A stretch of DNA of 64,000 nucleotides, from contig CAXBMB010000010.1 in assembly GCA_963976695.1 (NCBI GenBank), positions 1 through 64,000 of the forward strand. The letters are read 5' to 3'. The DNA is from CAXBMB01 sp963976695 (GTDB lineage Bacteria; Pseudomonadota; Alphaproteobacteria; Kiloniellales; DSM-21159). Positions 8,253 to 16,170 of this stretch are shown here, piece after piece. Each line of letters opens with the position of its first letter. Position 1 is the stretch's first letter. The notes under the pieces are model-generated. The model worked only from the letters and a program-made list of their open reading frames with translations, did not search any database and was not told where the DNA came from. Both the position numbers and the translations under genes were made by a program.

Positions 8253-9341
8253 TCAGCTGGCGACGTCTTCGAGCAGCGCGACGGGATCGAGCGGTCGAAT
8301 GCCTTTGCGCAATTCAAAGTGCAGTTGCGGCCGCGAGACGCTGCCGCTGCGCCCGACGCGACCGATGGGTTGACCGCGCCGAACCACCTGCCCGCGCGAC
8401 ACCGTAAGACTGTCGGCATGGGCATAGGCCGAGACCCAGCCGTCGGCGTGTTTCAGCAGCAAGAGATTGCCAAAGCCGCGCAGGCCGTCGCCCACATAGG
8501 CCACCACGCCGTTCTCGGCCGCCAGGATCGGCGTGCCCTTGGGCGCGGAGATGTTGACGCCGTCGTTGTGCAGCTTACCCGCTTGCGGGCCATAGGGCGT
8601 CAGAATGGGGCCGTTGACCGGCCAGGCGAATTTTTTCCCGGCGCGCGCGGGCGGTTGGGGCAAGGGGCCGGTCGTCCAGGGTTTTTTGGCCGCCGTGCCG
8701 ACCAGGTTGACCCTTTGCGCCGGCGCCGGAGTCGGTTCGCTGGCGCTGGCGGGCCGGCTGCCGGCGCCAAGCCCGGCCGGCGCGCTTGGCGATTGGACCG
8801 GGTTCACCGGCTGGGCCGCTGCCGCCTGCAATGACGGCCGGGACTCCGGCAGCAGCAACAGCTGGCCCACGGTCACGCTGTAGGGCGCAGCCAAGCGATT
8901 GAGGCGAACCAACTCCGAGCGATCGACGTTATAGAGACGGGAAACGCCATAGATGGTGTCATCGGCAACGATCCGGTGGATGCGCTGGGTTGGCGCCTGC
9001 AACGCCTGACCGACCTGCAAGCCATAGGGTGGCCGCAGGTTATTGCTGTCGATCAGCGCGCGCAGCGGAACATTGAGCCCGCGCGAAATGCCATAGAGGG
9101 TATCGCCGCGTTGCACCACATAGACGCCGCCCTCCGCCTTGAGAGGCCGCCGGAGCCGCGGCGCGGTCGCCTGAGCGGCTGGGCTGCGCACGGTCTTGGC
9201 GTTCTTATTCTGCTCGGCCAACAGCCGGTCATACTGTCGAATGCGTTCCGGATTGGAGCAGGCTGAAAGGGCGACAAGCACCACGGCAAGCGCCAACAAG
9301 CCGCCGCGATATCTTTTTCCTGCCACCGCTAACCGCCCCAC
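8253..9341 (-). CDS. LysM/LytM-domain lipoprotein (NlpD-like amidase activator or murein peptidase)
   Basis: An envelope lipoprotein for cell-wall remodelling during division. Starting at GTG 9341, which has GGAG six bases upstream, it has a 27-residue lipoprotein signal ending in the lipobox LSAC (C28). Two LysM peptidoglycan-binding modules follow (YVVQRGDTLYGISR and HRIVADDTIYGVSR), then a proline/alanine linker and a C-terminal M23/LytM domain. In that domain the usual first zinc motif HxGxD reads NDGVN, so two zinc ligands appear replaced, while the later histidines (AYAHAD, LHFELR) remain. That is the pattern of NlpD/EnvC-type activators of amidases rather than active endopeptidases (inference). 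An ATG at 9395 would give a longer N-terminus that poorly fits a signal peptide. It follows pcm on the minus strand. Confidence 0.85.
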   Translation of the reverse strand: MGRLAVAGKRYRGGLLALAVVLVALSACSNPERIRQYDRLLAEQNKNAKTVRSPAAQATAPRLRRPLKAEGGVYVVQRGDTLYGISRGLNVPLRALIDSNNLRPPYGLQVGQALQAPTQRIHRIVADDTIYGVSRLYNVDRSELVRLNRLAAPYSVTVGQLLLLPESRPSLQAAAAQPVNPVQSPSAPAGLGAGSRPASASEPTPAPAQRVNLVGTAAKKPWTTGPLPQPPARAGKKFAWPVNGPILTPYGPQAGKLHNDGVNISAPKGTPILAAENGVVAYVGDGLRGFGNLLLLKHADGWVSAYAHADSLTVSRGQVVRRGQPIGRVGRSGSVSRPQLHFELRKGIRPLDPVALLEDVAS

Positions 9342-9412
9342 CCCTTGCTCCCCATCAAACCGATTTCCCCGCGCCCCGGCTTGGCTCAAAGCCAAAGTCT
9401 TGGGCCCGGAGT

Positions 9413-9438
9413 CGCGGGCCTGTTTCGCGGGCCTGTTT
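9413..9438. repeat. Two tandem 13-bp copies upstream of the LytM lipoprotein gene
   Basis: The unit CGCGGGCCTGTTT occurs twice in perfect tandem (9413-9425 and 9426-9438), directly next to a 17-bp palindrome. It lies 72 bases upstream of the GTG start of the lipoprotein gene. Confidence 0.6.
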
Positions 9439-9455
9439 TGTGGACCTGGTCCACA
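9439..9455. promoter_or_regulatory. 17-bp perfect palindrome, possible operator
   Basis: TGTGGACCTGGTCCACA is a perfect odd palindrome with a single central base. That shape fits a dimeric repressor site better than an RNA hairpin, since there is no loop. It lies about 98 bases upstream of the LysM/LytM lipoprotein start and beyond the pcm stop, in a stretch with no gene. Confidence 0.4.
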
Positions 9456-9550
9456 GCGTCGGACCGCCCGTTCAATGAGAACAAAATAAGGGGCAGCGGA
9501 AATGACACAAGGAAAGATCGGTGAAAGAGCTTTAAAAGATCAGCAATAGA

Positions 9551-10204
9551 TCAGCCTGAAGCGCTTTTTTCGTCCGGCAGTTCGGCCACCAGCGGAACAA
9601 AGCGCACCAGGCCCAACTCTTCCCTGGCAATTCCTTCGGGCGTTTTGGTCAGGCGAACCAGCATCTGCTCGCGTCCCTGCCCGCCCACCGGCAACACCAT
9701 GATTCCGCCGTCCTTCAGTTGCTTGAGCAGCGGCTCGGGGGCGAACTCGGCGGCGCAGGTCACGATAATGCGGTCGAAAGTCCGCTGTTCGGGCCACCCC
9801 TTGCTGCCATCGCCGAAGCGCGCGGTGATGTTGTGCAGCCTGAGCTGCTGGAACCGCTTTTCGGCTTCGGTCAACAGCTCGCGGTGGCGCTCAATGGTGT
9901 AGACCCGGCGGCAAACCCTGGACAGGATGGCCGCCTGATAGCCGGAGCCCGTCCCGATTTCCAGTACGGTTTTCTGCTTATCGGTCTTCAGCGCCTGGGT
10001 CATCATGGCGACGACCTGCGGCTGGCTCAGCGTCTGCCCAAGACCGATGGGCAGGGCGATATTCTCGTAGGCCTGATCCTGAAAGGAGGGCGGCACGAAC
10101 AGCTCGCGCGGGATGCGCTCCAGCGCGGACAAGGTGGCGGTATCGTGAATACCACCGCGTCGCAACTGCATCAGCAGCCGAATTTTACGCGGCGGATGTG
10201 TCAC
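9551..10204 (-). CDS. pcm: Protein-L-isoaspartate O-methyltransferase
   Basis: Repairs age-damaged proteins by methylating isoaspartyl residues with S-adenosylmethionine. The 217-residue product shows ALERIPRELFVPPSF near residues 27-41, GLGQTLSQPQVVAMMTQAL, and the SAM-binding motif I VLEIGTGSGYQAAIL (about residues 80-94), all standard for PCMT. It overlaps the surE stop by four bases (10201-10204), the classic surE-pcm pairing. A second, divergent PCMT-like gene lies near 42 kb. Confidence 0.96.
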   Translation of the reverse strand: MTHPPRKIRLLMQLRRGGIHDTATLSALERIPRELFVPPSFQDQAYENIALPIGLGQTLSQPQVVAMMTQALKTDKQKTVLEIGTGSGYQAAILSRVCRRVYTIERHRELLTEAEKRFQQLRLHNITARFGDGSKGWPEQRTFDRIIVTCAAEFAPEPLLKQLKDGGIMVLPVGGQGREQMLVRLTKTPEGIAREELGLVRFVPLVAELPDEKSASG

Positions 10205-10983
10205 CCCAACAGCTCCTCAAGTTCCCCAAGCATCCCTTTGTGCGTCAGATCCAGATGCAAAGGGGTAACCGAAATATGACCTGAATAGATTAACGAAAGA
10301 TCAGTGCCAATGTTCGGGGACTGGTGATCGGCGAAGTCGCCGATCCAAACATAGGGTCGACCGGAAGGCGCCTTGCCTTCGACCAGCTGAACCTGGGCGG
10401 CGCGCCGTCCCTGGCTGCCCACCTTCACCCCCTTGACCTGTTCGGCGGTCAACGGCGGGAAGTTGATATTCATCAGCGTGTCGGCGGGCCAGTCCTGGGA
10501 GGCAAGCAGTTGGATCAGCCCGGCCGCATAAACCTTTACCGGGGCAAAGTCGGTGTTGCCCTCGGGCCGACGCACCTGGCTCAGGGCAAAAGCCCGCACC
10601 CCCAGCAAGGTGGCCTCCATCGCCACCGCCACCGTTCCCGAATAGCCAACATCCTCGGCCATGTTGCCGCCATGGTTGACCCCGGACAGCACCAGGCCCG
10701 GTTTTTTGTCCGCCAGGATTTTGTTCACCGCCACGACCACGCAGTCGGTGGGCGTGCCATCGACGGAATAGCGTTGCGCGCCGAGCCGGCGGACAAAAAC
10801 CGGCCGCCGAATGGTAAGTGCATGACTTGCCGCCGACTGCTCGGTTTCAGGCGCCACCACCCAAACGTCATCGCTCAGTTGCCGGGCCACCTCCTCCAGC
10901 ACCTTAAGGCCGGGGGCGTGAATGCCGTCGTCATTGGAAATAAGGATTCGCTGGCCGGCCAACGGTTTGGATAGATCAGTCAT
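10201..10983 (-). CDS. surE: 5'/3'-nucleotidase SurE
   Basis: Survival protein that dephosphorylates nucleoside 5'- and 3'-monophosphates. The 260-residue protein has the metal-binding N-terminus ILISNDDGIHAPGL (residues 13-26), then SVDGTPTDCV and LSGVNHGGNMAEDVGYSGTV, all diagnostic. It overlaps serS by eight bases upstream and pcm by four bases downstream, so serS-surE-pcm is one translationally coupled unit. Confidence 0.97.
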   Translation of the reverse strand: MTDLSKPLAGQRILISNDDGIHAPGLKVLEEVARQLSDDVWVVAPETEQSAASHALTIRRPVFVRRLGAQRYSVDGTPTDCVVVAVNKILADKKPGLVLSGVNHGGNMAEDVGYSGTVAVAMEATLLGVRAFALSQVRRPEGNTDFAPVKVYAAGLIQLLASQDWPADTLMNINFPPLTAEQVKGVKVGSQGRRAAQVQLVEGKAPSGRPYVWIGDFADHQSPNIGTDLSLIYSGHISVTPLHLDLTHKGMLGELEELLG

Positions 10984-12253
10984 TGGTTGTCAGAACCTCC
11001 AGGCCACCCATGTAAGGCCGCAACGCGGCGGGGATTTTAATCGAGCCGTCGGCCTGCTGGCCATTTTCCATCACCGCGATCAGCGCCCGCCCCACCGCCA
11101 CGCCGGAGCCGTTGAGGGTATGCACGAACTCGGTTGACTTGCCCTGAGCCGGGCGGAAGCGCGCCTTCATCCGCCGCGCCTGGAAGTCGCCACAGGTCGA
11201 ACAGGACGAAATTTCGCGATAGGTGTTTTGGCCCGGAACCCAGACCTCCAGGTCATAGGTACGGCGCGCGGCAAAGCCGGTGTCGCCGCTGCACAGCTTC
11301 ATCACCCGGTAATGCAGTCCCAGGCGTTGCAACACGGTTTCCGCGCAGGCCGTCATGCGCTCCAGCTCTGCTTCCGAATTGTCTGGATGGACCACGGAAA
11401 CCATCTCCACCTTGTCGAACTGATGCTGACGCAGCATGCCGCGGGTATCCTTGCCGGCCGAGCCGGCCTCGGAACGGAAACAGGGCGTCAGCGCGGCAAA
11501 GCGCAGCGGCAGCGCTTCCTCGCTGAGGATTTGCTCGGCCACCAGATTGGTCAAGGGCACCTCGGCGGTTGGGATCATCCAATGATCGTTGGTGGTCCTG
11601 AAAAGGTCCTCGCCAAACTTCGGCAGCTGGCCGGTGCCATAGAGCGCCGCGTCGCGCACCAGATAAGGTGGAATGACTTCGGTGTAGCCGTGTTCGGTGA
11701 CGTGAAGATCAAGCATGAACTGGCCGATGGCCCGATGCAGACGCGCCACCCCGCTGCGCATCACCACGAAGCGCGCGCCGGACAGGCGCGCAGCGGCGTC
11801 AAAGTCCATGCCGCCCAGGGCTTCACCCAACTCAAAGTGCTGTTTCGGCGCGAAGTCCAGCACCGGCCGATCACCGACGACGCGGATCTCGGCGTTGTCG
11901 GCCTCATCGTTGCCGTCGGGCACGTCGTCATACAGGCTGTTGGGCAGGCCGCCGAGCAGGTCGAGAAGCTCGTGGCCCAGTTCCCGGTCTTGCTCTTCCA
12001 ACGCCGTGAAGCGGGATTTGATTTGGGCGACCTCCGCCATCACCGCGCTGGCGTCCTCACCCTTGTGCATCAACACACCGATCTGCTTGGAGATCTCGTT
12101 GCGCCTTGCTTGCAATTCCTGGAGCGTGGTCTGGGCTTGGCGGCGCTGGCCGTCGAGCGCCAAAACCTTGGCGGACTGAGGCTCGAAGTTCCGACGCCGC
12201 AGAACGGCGTCAAATTCTTCGGGCGCTTCACGAATCCACTTGAGGTCATACAT
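10976..12253 (-). CDS. serS: Seryl-tRNA synthetase
   Basis: Class II aminoacyl-tRNA synthetase charging tRNA-Ser. The 425-residue protein begins MYDLKWIREAPEEFD and has the long helical tRNA-binding arm (about residues 25-110). The class II core follows, with motif 2 FRSEAGSAGKDTRGMLR and motif 3 GVAVGRALIAVMENGQ near the C-terminus. Length and motif order are normal. It is the first gene of the serS-surE-pcm unit. Confidence 0.97.
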   Translation of the reverse strand: MYDLKWIREAPEEFDAVLRRRNFEPQSAKVLALDGQRRQAQTTLQELQARRNEISKQIGVLMHKGEDASAVMAEVAQIKSRFTALEEQDRELGHELLDLLGGLPNSLYDDVPDGNDEADNAEIRVVGDRPVLDFAPKQHFELGEALGGMDFDAAARLSGARFVVMRSGVARLHRAIGQFMLDLHVTEHGYTEVIPPYLVRDAALYGTGQLPKFGEDLFRTTNDHWMIPTAEVPLTNLVAEQILSEEALPLRFAALTPCFRSEAGSAGKDTRGMLRQHQFDKVEMVSVVHPDNSEAELERMTACAETVLQRLGLHYRVMKLCSGDTGFAARRTYDLEVWVPGQNTYREISSCSTCGDFQARRMKARFRPAQGKSTEFVHTLNGSGVAVGRALIAVMENGQQADGSIKIPAALRPYMGGLEVLTTND

Positions 12254-12666
12254 TGCATCAGTCTCATGGCTAGAGTGTGTTCGGCTTGGAACGACGCGCG
12301 TCGCGCTTTGCCCCTGGGGTCAATCACCCTCCAATCGGGTGATAAAAGGCGGAGTCGCGGCGCCCATGCCGGTCGGGCGTGAAATACCTCACCCAATCGG
12401 TCAGGCGCTTATAGAACCTTCCGCCGCTGGCGTCCACGCGTCGCAACCGGCAAAAGCCGATGTTTTGCCATTCGGCCCGACCCACGCGGTGGGGTCAACG
12501 CGGTGGGGCCAACGCCCGAGGACGGGGCTGCAAAGCAAGAGGCCGCCCCTGCCCTGGTAACAGACAGCGGCGGCCTCGTTCACAAGCCGGCGGATTACTG
12601 CGGCACCCTACCCCGGCGCATTACTGCGACAGTGTCGATGGCCATTCCAACCAACCGCCACGCCGA
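12254..12666. other. Intergenic region between tatC and serS
   Basis: No gene is supported in these 413 bases. The tatC side has the hairpin listed separately; around 12485-12525 a short phrase containing CGCGGTGGGG occurs twice. The serS promoter must lie on the lower-coordinate-distal side near 12300, but no convincing boxes are readable. Confidence 0.5.
12539..12577 (-). terminator. Hairpin downstream of tatC
   Basis: Perfect 9-bp arms GAGGCCGCC (12539-12547) and GGCGGCCTC (12569-12577) form a stem downstream of tatC. The tail read leftward is only moderately T-rich, so termination strength is uncertain. Confidence 0.4.
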
Positions 12667-13473
12667 TCAATCGTCATCCAGTTCCGCCTCGGCTTCCGCG
12701 CGCTTCTTTTCCACCAACCGCGCCAGGATAATTGAGATTTCGTACAGCAGCACGATCGGCACGGCCAAGCTCAACTGGCTGAGCGGATCAGGCGGCGTAA
12801 AGATCGCGGCGACGACGAAAACACCGACGATGGCGTACTTCCGCTTCGCCTTCAGCCCCTCGGAAGTGGCCAGACCGACACGGGCCAGCAAGGTGATGAT
12901 CACCGGCAACTGAAAGCTAATCCCGAAAGCAAAGATCAGCTTCATGGTCAGCCCCAGGTATTCCCCGACCTTGGCTTCCAGTTCAATCGGCAGAAGCCCC
13001 CCGCCGCCGCTTTGTTCGAAGGAGATAAAGAACTCCCAGGCAAAGGGCATGATCACGTAATAGACCAGCGACGCGCCGGTTAAAAACAGCAGTGGAGAGG
13101 CAATCAGGAAGGGCGCGAAGGCGCTCTTTTCATCCCGATAGAGACCCGGCGCCACAAACAGCCAGATCTGGGTTAGGAAGATCGGTAGGGTAACAAAGGC
13201 CCCAAAGAAAAACGCCACCTTGATCTGGGTGAAGAAATACTCCGTCAAGTCGGTGTAGATCATCCTCGGATTGCGCCCCTGATCCAGGGACAAGAGGATA
13301 TCCGCCAGCGGCGCCACGAGAAAGTTAAACAGCGGCCCAGCAAAGTAAAAAGCCACCAGAAAAGCCAGCAGCAGCGCCAACACGGAATAGAGCAAGCGCC
13401 GCCGCAACTCGATCAGATGCTCCAACAGGGGCATCTTTTGCACATCTTCGTCAATTGTGTTTTCGGTCATCAC
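12667..13473 (-). CDS. tatC: Sec-independent translocase TatC
   Basis: Multi-span receptor of the Tat pathway, which exports folded, often cofactor-bearing proteins with twin-arginine signals. The 268-residue product has the signature MPLLEHLIELRRRLL near the N-terminus, six predicted membrane segments, and the conserved FFFGAFVTLPIFLTQIWLFVAPGL loop. The C-terminal tail is charged (KKRAEAEAELDDD). It overlaps tatB by four bases (13470-13473), consistent with the obligate TatBC complex. Confidence 0.97.
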   Translation of the reverse strand: MMTENTIDEDVQKMPLLEHLIELRRRLLYSVLALLLAFLVAFYFAGPLFNFLVAPLADILLSLDQGRNPRMIYTDLTEYFFTQIKVAFFFGAFVTLPIFLTQIWLFVAPGLYRDEKSAFAPFLIASPLLFLTGASLVYYVIMPFAWEFFISFEQSGGGGLLPIELEAKVGEYLGLTMKLIFAFGISFQLPVIITLLARVGLATSEGLKAKRKYAIVGVFVVAAIFTPPDPLSQLSLAVPIVLLYEISIILARLVEKKRAEAEAELDDD

Positions 13474-14018
13474 CCACGGGCCCCGGAAAGCTTCTTTTCC
13501 TCGCCATCCTTGGCGACCTGGTCAACGGCGGTGTCGGCGGCGGTGTCGGCGGCGGTGTCGGCTGCCGCAACATCATCGCCCGACTGGCTGTCGGGCCCGG
13601 CTGGCGGCGGCGCTGCTGTCGCGCTCTCCTTTGCTGCCGCCCCCTCCGCAGCTGTCGCGCCCGCATCCGCTTGCGGCGACGGCGAAGGATCGGAAGACCG
13701 GCTCTCGGCTTCATCCCGCCGGGCGGCGCTTTCCACCTCGCGCAAATCATCGGCCAGGCTTCCGGTCGGATCAACCGTCTCTTTCAGGGTCTTTTCCATG
13801 CTGAAATTGCGACTGGACTGAACAGCCTTGCGGGCGTCCTCCAAGTCTGCTTCCCGCACCATATCGTCAATGCCCGATTGGAATTCGCGGGTCAGCGACC
13901 GGGCCTTTTTCACCCATTTCGCCATTGACTGCATGGCTCGCGGCAGGTCCTTGGGTCCGATAATGACAATTGCCAGCAAGACAATCACAGCCATTTCGGA
14001 CCAACCGATGTCAAACAT
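13470..14018 (-). CDS. tatB: Sec-independent translocase TatB
   Basis: Single-span TatBC receptor subunit. The N-terminus MFDIGWSEMAVIVLLAIVII leads straight into GPKDLPRAM, the TatB hinge; an amphipathic helix and a long acidic, low-complexity tail follow. The tail contains an (A-D-T-A) run encoded by a perfect 12-bp DNA repeat (listed separately). The 182-residue length is on the long side for TatB because of this tail. Confidence 0.95.
   Translation of the reverse strand: MFDIGWSEMAVIVLLAIVIIGPKDLPRAMQSMAKWVKKARSLTREFQSGIDDMVREADLEDARKAVQSSRNFSMEKTLKETVDPTGSLADDLREVESAARRDEAESRSSDPSPSPQADAGATAAEGAAAKESATAAPPPAGPDSQSGDDVAAADTAADTAADTAVDQVAKDGEEKKLSGARG
13527..13562. repeat. Three perfect 12-bp tandem units inside tatB
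   Basis: The unit GGCGGTGTCGGC is repeated three times without change at 13527-13538, 13539-13550 and 13551-13562. Being a multiple of three, it encodes a four-residue A-A-D-T-type repeat in the disordered TatB tail and can change copy number without frameshift. Confidence 0.85.
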
Positions 14019-14086
14019 CGCGCAGCCTAATCAATTAGAACCAAAGAGAACGGCTCACCAGATCTCAAGGGATCCCTAGCAAGTCG

Positions 14087-14128
14087 AAAAAAAGGGCCAC
14101 CACTTAGCGGGTAGCAGACGGCCCCTTT
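14087..14128 (-). terminator. Intrinsic terminator-like hairpin between tatA and tatB
   Basis: Read leftward, AAAGGGGCC (14128-14120) can pair with GGCCCTTT (14098-14091), followed by further T residues to 14087. It sits after the tatA stop and before tatB, so it may end part of the transcripts and let TatA be made in excess over TatB and TatC. Confidence 0.55.
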
Positions 14129-14141
14129 CGCTCGTGCCGCC

Positions 14142-14381
14142 TTAGGAGGCGTTTTTAGTGTCTTCGCTGGCCGACCCAGCGATCGTGGATTCTCTGTCCT
14201 CGGAAATCGACTCCTTAGAGAGATCAGCCGACTTCTTGTCTTCTTCCTTCAGACCCTTTTTGAATTGATTGATTCCGGATCCCAAATCTTTCATCAGTTT
14301 CGGAATCTTTCCACCACCACCAAAAAGAACCAACACGACCGCCAAAACGATCAACCAGTGCCAAATGCTAAAACTACCCAT
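14142..14381 (-). CDS. tatA: Sec-independent translocase TatA
   Basis: Pore/patch-forming subunit of the Tat system, a 79-residue protein with one N-terminal membrane helix (SIWHWLIVLAVVLVLF, residues 5-20) and the hinge FGGGGKIPKLMKDLGSGIN, then an amphipathic helix and an acidic tail. The conserved F-G is present, but the usual arginine after it (FGRGK) is replaced by glycine here. TatA is first in the order tatA-tatB-tatC on the minus strand, with a 123-base gap and a hairpin before tatB. Confidence 0.94.
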   Translation of the reverse strand: MGSFSIWHWLIVLAVVLVLFGGGGKIPKLMKDLGSGINQFKKGLKEEDKKSADLSKESISEDRESTIAGSASEDTKNAS

Positions 14382-14910
14382 CTTGGGCGCTCTCCATACC
14401 AGGGACGCAAACTCCAGGGACGCAATGCCTCGAAACGAGATCGGACTATGGCAAAAAGACCCGGACCCTGCAAGATTGACCGGGCCGGGTGCTGACCTTT
14501 CCCCCCCGCCCCCGCCGCTTGTCAGGCTTTGTCGGGATCACGACAGCGCCGAGGCGCCCGCCGGCCATCATCAGACGTAATCTTGAAAAACTATTGTAAA
14601 CTATTGACAAAAATATAGAAAATCAAATTTCTCATCGGCCCGATAATATCCGCGGCGCCAACACCATCGCCACCACCGGCAACCGCGCGGGATCGAGCGA
14701 GAAAGCCGCGTTTGGCGCTTCGACTCTGTCGTCAAATCCCTCTCCAACGCTTGATCAGAGGTGGCTTCACGGATCCAACAGCATTGCGACGTGTGTCCAT
14801 TCAAAGCGCGCCGACTCTACGGCTATCGCGCCGCAGGGTAAAAATATCCCGCCAGCTTTTCCTGGCAAGGCCAGAGAAACCGGCCGGATTTCGCCGGAGC
14901 CCACGCAAAG
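14382..14910. other. Intergenic region between the orphan ABC ATPase and tatA
   Basis: These 529 bases show no supported gene. An AT-rich patch near 14580-14640 stands out from the GC-rich surroundings and holds a near-perfect 10-bp direct repeat (AAACTATTGT then AAACTATTGA, about 14586-14605) and a TTGACA hexamer. A promoter for tatA could lie here, but I could not assign -10 and -35 boxes with confidence. Confidence 0.45.
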
Positions 14911-15966
14911 CTATCGCGGAAAAACAAAGGTTTGCATCTTATCCAAGTCCAAGCTGAATTCGTCACCATCGGCCGGCAAGAATCGGCCCGGCACCCGCGC
15001 GTGAAAATGCAGCGGCGGATCATAGAACCCGTTCATCGACAGATGGATCAAAGAGGATCGGCCCAGCATTCTTGAGGCAAGCACCTTGGCCAGGCCCTGC
15101 CCGGTACCGATGCTGTCGCCCGGCGGCAGCAGTTTGACCCCTTCCGGGCGCACCACCACCTCAACCGGCTGACCCTCGGGCAGATCCCGCGCCCCCAGGA
15201 TTCCCAAGGGACTGATGACCTGGTTATTCTCCACCCGGCTCTGGAACGAGTTGACCTCACCGAAGAACGACGCGGTAAAGCTGTCGACCGGATGAAAATA
15301 AAGGTCGCTGGGGCTGCCGATTTGGACAATCTTTCCCTGTCGCATCAAAGCGATACGATCCGCCATGAACATGGCTTCTTCAGGATCGTGGGTCACCATC
15401 AGGGTCGCGGTTTCGCTTTGCTTTAGCACATGAAGGGTCTGGTCGCGCACCGACGCGCGCAGACTGACGTCCAGGCCGGAAAACGGCTCGTCAAGCAACA
15501 TGATCTTGGGCTGCGGCGCCAAGGCGCGCGCCAAGGCGACCCGCTGTTGCTGCCCGCCGGAGAGTTGATGGGGAAAAGCCGCCTTGTAATCCGCCAATCC
15601 GACCTGCTGCAGCGCCCGCGACACCGCCTCGTCACGCGCGGCAGGTTTCTTGGCCAGGCCAAAGCCGACGTTCTTGGCGATCGTCAGATGGGGAAAGAGC
15701 GCATAGTCCTGGAAAACCAGGCCGACGGAGCGGTTCTCCGGCGCCACCGACAGACCGGGCCGGGCCACTTCGGCGCCGTCGATCGTAATGCGGCCTTTCT
15801 GGAGCGTTTCCAACCCCGCCGCCAGGCGCAAGGCCGTGGTCTTCCCGCAGCCGGACGGGCCGAGCAAACAGACCAACTCTCCAGCCTGGAGCGATAAAGA
15901 AAGATCGTCCAGAACAACCGCATCGCCAAACCGGTGACGCAGCCCCTCCAGGGTCAATACCTGCAT
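14911..15966 (-). CDS. ABC transporter ATP-binding protein, Fe(3+)-type (FbpC/PotA-like), orphan
   Basis: A 351-residue importer ATPase with Walker A GPSGCGKTT (about residues 36-44), Q-loop FQDYALFPH, signature LSGGQQQRVALARAL, Walker B IMLLDEPFSGLD and H-loop VTHD. A C-terminal OB/TOBE-type domain (about 240-351, with VVVRPEGVKLLP) follows. This architecture and the Q-loop wording are those of FbpC-type ferric and PotA-type polyamine ATPases. No permease or binding protein gene is adjacent, so it must work with partners encoded elsewhere. A Fur-box-like site 120 bases upstream favours iron. It is transcribed leftward as a single gene. Confidence 0.85.
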   Translation of the reverse strand: MQVLTLEGLRHRFGDAVVLDDLSLSLQAGELVCLLGPSGCGKTTALRLAAGLETLQKGRITIDGAEVARPGLSVAPENRSVGLVFQDYALFPHLTIAKNVGFGLAKKPAARDEAVSRALQQVGLADYKAAFPHQLSGGQQQRVALARALAPQPKIMLLDEPFSGLDVSLRASVRDQTLHVLKQSETATLMVTHDPEEAMFMADRIALMRQGKIVQIGSPSDLYFHPVDSFTASFFGEVNSFQSRVENNQVISPLGILGARDLPEGQPVEVVVRPEGVKLLPPGDSIGTGQGLAKVLASRMLGRSSLIHLSMNGFYDPPLHFHARVPGRFLPADGDEFSLDLDKMQTFVFPR

Positions 15967-16085
15967 TGCCTATTCCACACAACCGAGCCTCGGAAACTTC
16001 CGGCAAGCCGCTCCCAGATCACCGATGATCCCAAAGCCGCCGGATCCGGTCCGGTTCAGGACGGAATCTAGAAGATAAACAACTT

Positions 16086-16104
16086 GATGACAATTCTCAT
16101 TTGC
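16086..16104 (-). promoter_or_regulatory. Fur-box-like site upstream of the orphan ABC ATPase
   Basis: On the minus strand the 19 bases GCAAATGAGAATTGTCATC match 13 of 19 positions of the classical Fur consensus GATAATGATAATCATTATC. The site lies in the only intergenic gap before the ABC ATPase gene and after the scpB stop. Confidence 0.5.
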
Positions 16105-16170
16105 ATAAAAACCTGCGACGAAAAGCCCGACCTGGGGAAAAGCGCCGCCGCGTCCGATTGGGCGCCCCTG

